From: Betaproteobacteria bacterium
GTDB lineage: Bacteria; Pseudomonadota; Gammaproteobacteria; Burkholderiales; Usitatibacteraceae
Assembly (NCBI GenBank): GCA_016711875.1
Contig: JADJSD010000009.1
Span: 1 to 31,833 of the forward strand
Length of the DNA stretch: 31,833 nucleotides
Direction: 5' to 3'
How positions within the stretch are numbered: position 1 is the stretch's first letter; each line of letters begins with the position of its first letter. A model generated the notes under the pieces. That model had not been told where the DNA came from, did no database searches, and saw nothing but the letters and a program-made list of their open reading frames with translations. The position numbers and the translations under genes are program-made. Shown here piece by piece: positions 25,017-31,833 of this stretch.

Positions 25017-25256
25017 GGGGAATCTCCGGGTTGCGACGAAGAGGGTCGTCAGGAAATCCTAATCCGCGGGGTGGGGCCCCGGTGGGCCCGGGGGCTTCGC
25101 GCGAACCGATTTCCGACCGCTTCTTGGCCCAGATCAACTGCGGCGACCCGGGCAGTGCACGGCCCATGCCCCCCGGGGTTTGGCGCGGATTCGATGCGCC
25201 GTGGCGATTCTCGGTACCATTCGCGGACGCTCCGGACGACACCGCCAGGACACGCC

Positions 25257-25913
25257 TTGGAAAAACTCCCGCACCTCTTCATGAACAACCGGCGCTGGGC
25301 CGAGCGCATGCTGGCCGGCGACCCGGATTTCTTCACCCGCCTGCTGTCGCAACAGAGCCCGCGCTACCTGTGGATCGGCTGCTCGGACAGTCGCGTGCCG
25401 GCGAACGAGATCGTCGACCTTGCGCCGGGCGAACTCTTCGTGCACCGCAACGTCGCCAACGTGGTGGTCCACACCGACCTGAACTGTCTTTCCGTGATGC
25501 AGTTCGCCGTGGACGTGCTCAAGGTGCGGCATGTGATCGTCTGCGGGCATTACGGATGCAGCGGCGTGCGGGCCGCCTTTCGCGACCGGCGCGTGGGACT
25601 CGCCGACAACTGGCTCTGCCACGTGCGCGACGTGCACGCGAAGCACAGGCCGCGAATCGACGCGGCCGGGGAGGAACCGGCGCGCATCGACCGGCTCTGC
25701 GAGCTGAACGTGATCGAGCAGGTGGCCAACGTGTGCCAGTCGACCGTGGTCCGCGATGCCTGGTCGCGGGGGCAGGCACTGGCGGTGCACGGCTGGATCT
25801 ACGACCTGAAGGACGGGATCATCCGCGACCTCGGGGCGACCGTCACGCGTTCGGACGAGGCCCAGGCGAGCTGCGCCGCGGCCGTGGCGCGACGGGGCGC
25901 CGAAGCGACCTAG
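25257..25913 (+). CDS. can: Beta-carbonic anhydrase (Can type)
   Basis: This enzyme interconverts CO2 and bicarbonate in the cytosol with a zinc site of two Cys, one His and one Asp. The start TTG 25257 (AGGA about 7 bp upstream) gives MEKLPHLFMNNRRWAER, matching the family's first helix, and places Cys 42 and Asp 44 (CSDSRVP) and His 98 and Cys 101 (HYGCSG) exactly at the E. coli Can positions. The 218-residue length is normal. ATG 25281 is the alternative start. The frame is intact. The stop TAG 25911-25913 shares CTAG with the stop of the convergent DISM-GGDEF gene. The 240-bp region upstream holds only weak promoter-like sequence. Confidence 0.95.
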   Translation: MEKLPHLFMNNRRWAERMLAGDPDFFTRLLSQQSPRYLWIGCSDSRVPANEIVDLAPGELFVHRNVANVVVHTDLNCLSVMQFAVDVLKVRHVIVCGHYGCSGVRAAFRDRRVGLADNWLCHVRDVHAKHRPRIDAAGEEPARIDRLCELNVIEQVANVCQSTVVRDAWSRGQALAVHGWIYDLKDGIIRDLGATVTRSDEAQASCAAAVARRGAEAT

Positions 25914-27840
25914 TCGTCTTTCTTCCCGGACTGCAGCGTCCCCGGGGCGGTCGCATGCCCGTGGGGCGCGGACCAGCTCTCGGGGCGTGCGGGCTTGCGG
26001 GGATCGGCGAGGTTCCACCGGCCCGGCCCGCGCTGCCGCGCGCGAACCATCGCGGCCTCCGCGAGGCGAAGCAGGGTCTCCGCGTCCTCGCCGTGCTCCG
26101 GGTAGCAGGCGATGCCGATGCTCGCCGAGACGCGCAGGATCGCCGCGTCGCCCGCGATGGGCGGCTCGATGGCACGCACGATCTTCTGCGCGACCAATTC
26201 CGCGTCCGAGGACGAAGCCAGGTTCTCCACGAGCACCACGAAGTCGTCGCCGTCCAGGCGCGCCGCATGGTCGGCCTCCCGCACGCAGGCGCGCAGTCGA
26301 TCGGCCACGGCGACCAGCACGCGGTCTCCGAGGGCGTGGCCGCGGCGATCGTTCAGGTCCCGGAAGCCGTCCAGGTCCACCAGGAGGACGGCGAAGGCGT
26401 TCTTCGTCCGGCGCGAGCGCGCCGCCGCCTGCAGGAAGGCCTCCGCGAGACGGCGCCGGTTGGCGAGACCCGTGAGCGCGTCGTGGTGGGCCTGGTGGTC
26501 CAGGGCGCGCTCCCGGTCGAGCAGGCGCGCGTTGACGTCCTGCAGGGCGCGCGGGCGCGCGAGGACGCGCTCGTCGAGACGCCGCTCGCTGTCCTGCAAC
26601 GAGATCACGAGCGACTACTGGCTTCGAGCGCCTCCGCGGCCGAGCGCTCGCGTTCCCGGCGCAACTGGTCCACGCGGCTCGCGAGCGCGAAGGAAAAGCA
26701 GCAGCATCTCGAATCCGGAGCCGAAGAGGAACGCGTTTCGCGTGAAGGCGTTGCTCGGCACGAGCCCCACGTTGAGCGCGGCGAGCAGGCCGGTGCCCGC
26801 CAGCAGCAGCGTCCAGGCGAGCAGGAAGTAGCCGCCGCCGGGCTGGCGCAGCCATGCGCTGCGGGTCCCGCCCGCCACCGCGAGGAGCGCGAACGAAAAG
26901 GCTGCCCCGTTGATCACGTAGGCGCCCCACCGGTAGGAAACGGCGAGCGTGAGGCCGAGGGCGGTCGCGAAGAGGACGCCCGTGCCGAGGATCGCGCGGT
27001 CGATCGCGCGGCTGTGGCTCTCCATCGCCCAGGGAAGCGCCTCACGAAGAGGCTGGCGAAGATGCCGGTGGTCGACATTCCGATCATCATGGCGTCGTTG
27101 CCCCAGCGCGGGCGACCCCGGCCACAGGAACTCGTTGCCCAGCCCGTGTTGGCGAGTTGCGCGAGGCCCATGGTCGCGACGAAGGCGATGTACAGCAAGT
27201 AGAGCGGGTCGCGCAGCGCCAGGAACATGAGGCCGTTGTAGAGCAGCAGCGCGGCGAGGATCCCGAAATAGAGCCCGAGTGCCGCGTAGGTGCCGTGGTC
27301 GCTCGCCCACAGCGCCTCGGCACGCCAGAACGTGAGGGGCGTCGTGAGATTGCCCTCGCTGCGCACTCGCACGAAGAGGGTCTTCGCCTCGCCTGGGAAA
27401 GGTCGATGGGGAAGACGTGGTGCCGGTGGGGCACGCGCGCAGCGCGAAGGGCAGCAGGTCGCCCCCCGGCGAGCGGCGCCGTCGCGCCATCGCCGACGTA
27501 CACCTCCACCCGGTCCAGGGTCGGGAAGGCCACGGTGAGGAGCCAGCGGCCGTCGCCGCCGGGCCCGGCCTCCACCGGAATGGCGAACCAGACGGTGGCG
27601 GTGGTGAAGCCGAATGGCGGCCTGCCGGGCGGTGTCGATCTCCTGCCAGCGCGCGGCCGAGGCCGGGGTCCGGACGTCCGGGAGGCCCAGCGTACCGTCG
27701 GCATCCACCAGCGCGCGAAGCGACTGGACCGTGCGTTCGCCGGAGGATCCGTCCAGGGAGAGGGTCGCGGCCGCGGCGGCCAGGGGAAGGCACGCGAGCA
27801 GGACCGCTGCGGCTCGTCGCAGGGCGGAAATCGGTTTCAT
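25910..27840 (-). CDS. 7TMR-DISM membrane sensor with degenerate GGDEF domain, frameshifted
   Basis: From ATG 27840 the product has a signal peptide (LLACLPLAAAAATLSLDGSS) and a periplasmic carbohydrate-binding-like DISM domain (TVQSLRALVDADGTLGLPDV). It then has seven membrane segments, for example YAALGLYFGILAALLLYNGL, LYLLYIAFVATMGLAQLANT and YFLLAWTLLLAGTGLLAALN. A coiled linker leads to a GGDEF domain (HDALTGLANRRRLAEAFLQA, LVDLDGFRDLNDRRGHALGD). Its signature is LDGDDFVVLV, that is DGDDF instead of GGDEF, with an RxxD site (READ) upstream. At least four shifts lie near 27620, 27390, 27040-27120 and 26610-26690. The altered signature makes cyclase activity doubtful; it may bind c-di-GMP or act as a receptor. 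It lies 63 bp downstream of the chemoreceptor on the same strand, possibly one operon. Confidence 0.8.
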
Positions 27841-27903
27841 GACTACTGCCTGTTTACGCCGCGCCAGTCCCATTCCTTTGCGGTGGGTCAAATGTCGTAC
27901 GGG

Positions 27904-29849
27904 TCAGTCGGGGATAGCGATATTTCCCAGGCGGAACGCGGCCATGGCGGCCTCGAGCTTCCTCGCCTCGACCTTGAGGCTGTCGGCCGAAGCCGCGGCT
28001 TCCTCGACGAGCGCCGCGTTCTGCTGGGTCAGCGTGTCGAGCTGCGTGACGGCCTGGTTCACCTGGTTCACGCCGTCGGATTGCTCGGAGGAGGCGTTCG
28101 TGATCTCGCCGACCAGCGCCGCGACGCGTTCGACCTGGCTCACCACCTCGCCCATCGTGCTGCCGGCGCCCTCGACGAGCTTGTAGCCCTCGTCGACGCG
28201 GCCCGTGCTCTCCTGGATGAGCGTCTTGATCTCGCGGGCGGCGTTGGCACTGCGCGCGGCGAGCGAGCGCACTTCCGAGGCGACGACCGCGAAGCCGCGG
28301 CCCTGCTCGCCGGCGCGCGCGGCTTCCACCGCCGCATTGAGCGCGAGGAGGTTCGTCTGGAAGGCGATGCCGTCGATGATGCCGATGATCTCGCCGATCT
28401 TGCGCGAGGAGCCCTGGATCTCGCCCATGGTCTTCACCACGGCGCCGACGACTTCGCCACCTGCGGGCCACGGCGGTGGCGCCGCGCGCCAGCTCGCTCG
28501 CCTCGCGCGCGGTGAGTGCGTTTTGCTGCACGCTCGAGGACATCTGTTCCATGGAGGCGGCGGTCTGCTCGAGGTTCGAGGCCTGCTGCTCGGTGCGGCT
28601 CGACAGGTCGTGGCTGCCCGTCGAGATTTCCTCGGACGAGCGCGCCACGGACTGCGCCGAGGCGTTCACGGCGCCGATCGACACGGCGAGCTGCCGGCGA
28701 AGCCCGTCCAGGTCGTTCATGAGGGCGACCGATCTCGTCCCCGCGCGACGTGGCGCAGCTCACCGTGAGATCGCCCTTCGCGAGGAACCCGACCTCCCGC
28801 GCCATTTCGCTCATGGGGCGAACGACCATCGAGCGGGTGACCCAGACGAGCGTCCCGGCGAGGACGCCGAGCGACAGGAGGGCCGCGGCCCAGAGCTTGC
28901 CGAGGGTGAGCGTGGCCGCTCCCATCATGTCGGGCGTCGCCGCCTCGGCCACCGCGGCGAAGTTCCAGCGGGCGTTGCGTACGAACTCGACCTCGCGCGA
29001 GGGGCCGTTGCCGTGACCGTCGATCGCGGACCACGCGGTCTCGATGCTTCCGGAGTCGCCGGTGGCCAGGGCCTTGAGGAAGGCCGCGGCCGAATCGGAG
29101 CGCCTCGGCGAGCTTTGCGCTCGCCCGGCAGGCTGAAGACCTTGCCGCGACCGGCGCCCGAGCGAAGATCCACCGCGTAGATCGCGCCGTGCTCGAAGAG
29201 CTTTCGATCCTGCATGGTTTTCGCGAGGTGGAGAGCATTCCCGACATGTCGAAGCCGATGAAGTAGAGGCCCACGACCCGCTCGCCGGCCACGATGGGCT
29301 CGTACTTCGTCATGTAGGTGCGGCCGAAGAGGTCGGCGCGCCCGAGGTACGTCTTGCCCTGCCTCACGGCGGCATAGGCCGGGTGCTTCCGGGCCGAGCA
29401 GCGTGCCGATCGCGCGCGAGCCGTCCTGCTTCTTGAGGGAGGTGGTCACGCGCAGGGAAGTCGTCGCCGGAGGCGGCGAAGATCGTGGCGACGCCGCCAG
29501 TGATCCCGCTGAAGGCGTCGACGGTCGTGAAGTCGTCGTTCACGGCCTTGCCGGCGTGCAGCAGGACGGGCTTGCCGGCCGCGTCCCTGAGTTGCCAGGC
29601 GCCGCCGAACGCGGACTTGAAGTAGCGGTGCGACAGGTCGGCGTTCTGGCGCGCGGTCTCGTCGAAGCTGTCGACCAGGCCGGAGAGCGACAGGGCCGCG
29701 TCGCGAAGGCGCGCGTGGCCTTCGGTCTTCGCGTCGCGCCACACGCCCACGCTGATCGTCGAGAAGGCGGCGACGATGACGACGCTCATCGCGGCGATGC
29801 CGACACCGGCGACACGGACGCCGAGAGGAAGACGGGATAAGCGGAACAC
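27904..29849 (-). CDS. Methyl-accepting chemotaxis protein (Cache sensor, HAMP), frameshifted
   Basis: From GTG 29849 (AGGAG upstream) a first membrane segment (VAGVGIAAMSVVIVAAFSTI) leads to a periplasmic Cache-type domain (FGGAWQLRDAAGKPVLLHAG, TYMTKYEPIVAGERVVGLYF). A second membrane segment (LWAAALLSLGVLAGTLVWVT) and HAMP (MVVRPMSEMAREVGFLAKGD) follow. The cytoplasmic signalling domain is clear, with the hairpin tip GIIDGIAFQTNLLALNAAVE and EQGRGFAVVASEVRSLA, and methylation-helix stretches such as SSRTEQQASNLEQTAASMEQ. At least six shifts occur (near 29455, 29380, 29235, 29110, 28730-28720 and 28460). The C-terminus has no CheR pentapeptide. It probably binds a small ligand directly and signals to CheA. 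The ligand is unknown. Confidence 0.88.
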
Positions 29850-29969
29850 GGGAACTCCTGCCGGGGAAAGAGACGATTCCCTGCTGCTTCGGCAGTTCCG
29901 CCGGCTCTCTCGAACCGTGCCCGCCGAGGGTGCGGACGCGAAATGAATCGCGTTGCGGGCGAGGATGCC

Positions 29970-30221
29970 CTAACGGGAGACCGGCGGGAGCAGCTGGATG
30001 GATACCGGCGGCTTCGGCGGCGCCTTCGGGGGGTTGGGCCGGGCGGGGGAGGACTCGCTCGCGAGGAGGACCCACAGCGCGACCGCCGTCGTCTCCGCCG
30101 CGAGCGCGAGGAGAAGCCACCGGCGCACGCGAGCGCAGCGGCTCCCGGGGCTCAAGCGGCCGACGACCTTGCGGAGCTCGTCCTCGAGGTAATGCTCGCG
30201 GTCGAAGACGGGCTCGGCCAC
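29970..30221 (-). CDS. Small single-span membrane protein, unknown function
   Basis: From GTG 30221, nine bases after the TctC-like stop, an 83-residue protein reads MAEPVFDREHYLEDELRKVV. It has a basic patch (SRCARVRR), one membrane segment (WLLLALAAETTAVALWVLLA) and a Pro-rich tail (ARPNPPKAPPKPPVSIQLLP). The tail would sit in the periplasm. I do not recognise the family. The tight spacing suggests co-transcription with the Bug-family gene, though the frame could also be chance in this GC-rich sequence. The region 29850-29969 between it and the chemoreceptor start holds nothing recognisable. Confidence 0.5.
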   Translation of the reverse strand: MAEPVFDREHYLEDELRKVVGRLSPGSRCARVRRWLLLALAAETTAVALWVLLASESSPARPNPPKAPPKPPVSIQLLPPVSR

Positions 30222-30229
30222 GCGTGGCT

Positions 30230-31196
30230 TCAGTCGGCCTTGATGCCGCGGCCTTCACGACCTTGCCGTACTTCTCAGGTCGCGGCGCATCTGCTCGCCG
30301 AACTGCTCGGGCGTGCCCGGCGTCGCGGTGATGCCGAGCGTCTCGAGCCTCGCGACGATCTCGGGCGTGGTGAGCACGGCCGAGAGTTCCCTGCTGAGGC
30401 GGTCGATGATGGGGCGCGGGGTCTTCGCTGGCGCGAGGATGCCCTCACGAGCTCGCCTCGAAATCCGGCACGCCCGCCTCGATGAAGGTGGGCACGTCCG
30501 GGAGCGACGGCGCGCGCCGCAGCGAGGGACACCGCCACCGCGTGGAGCTTGCCGGCCTTCACGTGCGTGAAAGGCACCGGCGACAACGGTGTAGACGAGC
30601 GGGATGTTGCCGCCCAGCGCGTCGGCCATCGCCTGCCCGCCGCCCTTGTAGGGATGTGCACGAGCTTCGAGCCGGTGCGCATGTTGAGCAACTCGCCCGC
30701 GATGGGGCGTGCCGCCGATGCCCGAGTGCCGTACGAGATGCCCTTCGGGTCGGCCTTCGAGGCGTCGATGATGTCCTGAGCCGCTTGTGCGCGAAGGACG
30801 GGTGCGCCACGAGGATGAGCACCGCGTCGCCGATCTGCTTGCCGACCGGCGCGAAGTCCTTGACGGTGTCGAAGGGCACCTTCGCAAGACGTGCGGGTTG
30901 ATCACCATCGTGCCGTCGAAAGCGAGGACGAGCGTGTAGCCGTCGGGCGCGGCCGCGGGCGACATCGTGGGTGCCGATGTTCCCCGACGCGCCGGCCTTG
31001 TTCTCGACGAACACGCTCTGGCCCAGTCGCTTGGAGAGGGCTTCGGCGATGAGGCGTCCGCTCGTGTCGGTGACCCCGCCGGGGGCGAAACGGCACCACC
31101 AGGCGGATGGCCTTCTCCGGCCACTCGGCGAGCGCGGGGGCGGTGAAAGGCAGCAACAGGGCCGCGGCGAGGGGCCGCGAGGCGTTTCGTGGACAT
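30230..31196 (-). CDS. Bug/TctC-family tripartite transporter solute-binding protein, heavily frameshifted
   Basis: From ATG 31196 (strong GAGGAGAG site) a signal peptide leads to EWPEKAIRLVVPFPPGGVTD-type sequence in alternating frames, then RLIAEALSKRLGQSVFVENK and AGASGNIGTHDVA. It continues PDGYTLVLAFDGTMVINPHV, FDTVKDFAPVGKQIGDAVLI and YKGGGQAMADALGGNIPLVY, and ends TPRPIIDRLSRELSAVLTTP then KYGKVVKAAGIKAD at 30230-30232. At least six shifts are needed, but the total length of about 322 codons is normal. Bug proteins capture carboxylates or other small organic ligands in the periplasm. They are greatly expanded in Burkholderiales, usually without adjacent transporter subunits, as here. 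The neighbouring lyase-family gene hints at a dicarboxylate or methylcitrate-like ligand, which is inference. Confidence 0.82.
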
Positions 31197-31197
31197 G

Positions 31198-31833
31198 CTC
31201 TCTCCTCTCGTTGTTCTCGCGGACGGGTCGGTCCGCGTGCTGCTTCTCGAAATCCCGGATGTCCTGGAATCCCATCAGTTTCGTGAGTTCGCCGGAAGTC
31301 GTAGGCGGCGTCGAATCGCCGTGCGACGACCCGTGGCCGCCAGGTGCGCGTAGGCGCCCGCCATGGCCTGTCTCGCCGCGAGCATCGCTGTCACCGGGAA
31401 GATGGCGAGCCGGTAGCCGATCGACTCGAGCTCCGGTTTCGTGAGGACGGGCGTCCGGCCCTTCTCCACCATGTTGGCGAGGAGCGTGCGGTCAGCGGCC
31501 CGCCGATGGTGCATCCCTCCTCGCTTTCGGGCGATTCGACGAAGAGGATGTCCGCGCCCGCTTCGCGTAGGCCTTCGTGCGCGCCGGAGCGCCCGTCGAG
31601 GCCCAGCGTGGTGCGCGCGTCCGTGCGGGCGACGATGAGGAAGTCGCGCGAGGCGCGCGCGCTTCGCGGCGACCCGGATCTTTCTTCACCATGTCGGTTG
31701 TCGGGATGATCCCGGCGTCCCGGCGTATGCCCCATTTGGGAATTCCTGGTCCCCGAGCTGGATTGCGCCGAGGCGCCGTCTTCCGTAGCCGCGCACCGTG
31801 TGGCGCACGCTGAGGAGCCCGCCGTAGCCCGTG
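31198..31833 (-). CDS. Isocitrate lyase / PEP mutase-family enzyme (partial, frameshifted)
   Basis: The 5' end is outside the window. Visible minus-strand segments are QLGDQEFPK, IIPTTDMVKK, IRVAAKRARASRDFLIVART (the family ARTDAR core), then AGADILFVESPESEE and ANMVEKGRTPVLTKPELESI and GYRLAIFPVTAMLAARQAMA. It ends near MGFQDIRDFEKQHADRPV. Shifts lie near 31735, 31690, 31590, 31500 and 31320. The superfamily includes methylisocitrate lyase, oxaloacetate decarboxylase and carboxyvinyl-phosphonate enzymes. The usual Lys-Arg/Lys-Cys-Gly-His signature reads PK-MGH across a shift, so the catalytic Cys cannot be confirmed. The true stop is not visible in this frame and probably falls just before the TctC-like start at 31196. 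The two genes look co-transcribed. Confidence 0.75.

Noticed and set aside
25031..27202. Long plus-strand open frame across carbonic anhydrase and the DISM-GGDEF gene
   Set aside because: Its peptide is Arg/Gly/Ala-rich without domains and overlaps two clear genes in other frames; it is a GC shadow.
1..31833. CRISPR arrays, tRNA or rRNA genes, insertion sequences, integrases
   Set aside because: No regularly spaced direct repeats, cloverleaf candidates, transposase motifs or terminal inverted repeats were seen on reading both strands by eye; a computational scan was not possible.

Overview
The window looks like a GC-rich betaproteobacterial chromosome, most likely Burkholderiales. The basis is a Bug/TctC-type binding protein, a PbrR/CadR-PbrA pair, a Czc operon that carries czcI, CbpA/CbpM, and a Sco1/Cox11 pair. 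This is inferred from gene content, not from a search. The sequence is indel-rich. Most genes longer than about 500 bp change reading frame at least once, often with a second shift that restores the frame, while the protein families stay recognisable from end to end. I read these as mainly assembly or base-calling errors rather than wholesale gene decay, so many coordinates below join two or more frames.

Left part (1 to about 17.9 kb): a metal-efflux, periplasmic thiol-redox and copper-chaperone region. A MerR regulator (PbrR/CadR-like, minus strand) diverges from a Zn/Cd/Pb P1B-ATPase across a recognisable MerR operator-promoter. Next on the plus strand come a CzcI-like Cys/His-rich periplasmic protein, a membrane-anchored DsbA-like protein, a glutaredoxin-like/CcdA-like fusion, and a CcmG/TlpA-like thioredoxin. 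A Czc-type operon follows (czcI, czcC, czcB, czcA), closely followed by a PII-like gene, a small His-tailed periplasmic protein and a small lipoprotein. Then come dsbB, a second DsbA-like paralog, sco1, a small single-span membrane protein, an L,D-transpeptidase, ctaG/cox11 and a conserved hypothetical gene. Many neighbours overlap by ATGA or GTGA, which suggests translational coupling. The two DsbA paralogs sit with opposite partners: copy 1 beside a CcdA-like (probably reducing) membrane protein, copy 2 beside DsbB (oxidising).

Right part (about 18.2 to 31.8 kb): visibly more GC-rich, apparently core chromosome with signalling and housekeeping genes. It holds two same-strand Crp/Fnr regulators, a DUF4398 lipoprotein followed by an OmpA-family lipoprotein, a SnoaL-like/PAS/GGDEF protein, cbpA-cbpM, a cytochrome c with an unusual CX3CH haem motif, a beta-carbonic anhydrase, a 7TMR-DISM protein with a degenerate GGDEF motif, a chemotaxis receptor, a small membrane protein, a Bug-family solute-binding protein and a partial isocitrate lyase/PEP mutase-family enzyme. 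Two convergent gene pairs each share a CTAG tetranucleotide as both stop codons.

I found no tRNA, rRNA, CRISPR array, transposase or phage gene. The strongest candidate for something under-described is the left-hand combination of metal efflux with paired reductive and oxidative thiol-redox modules and copper chaperones.
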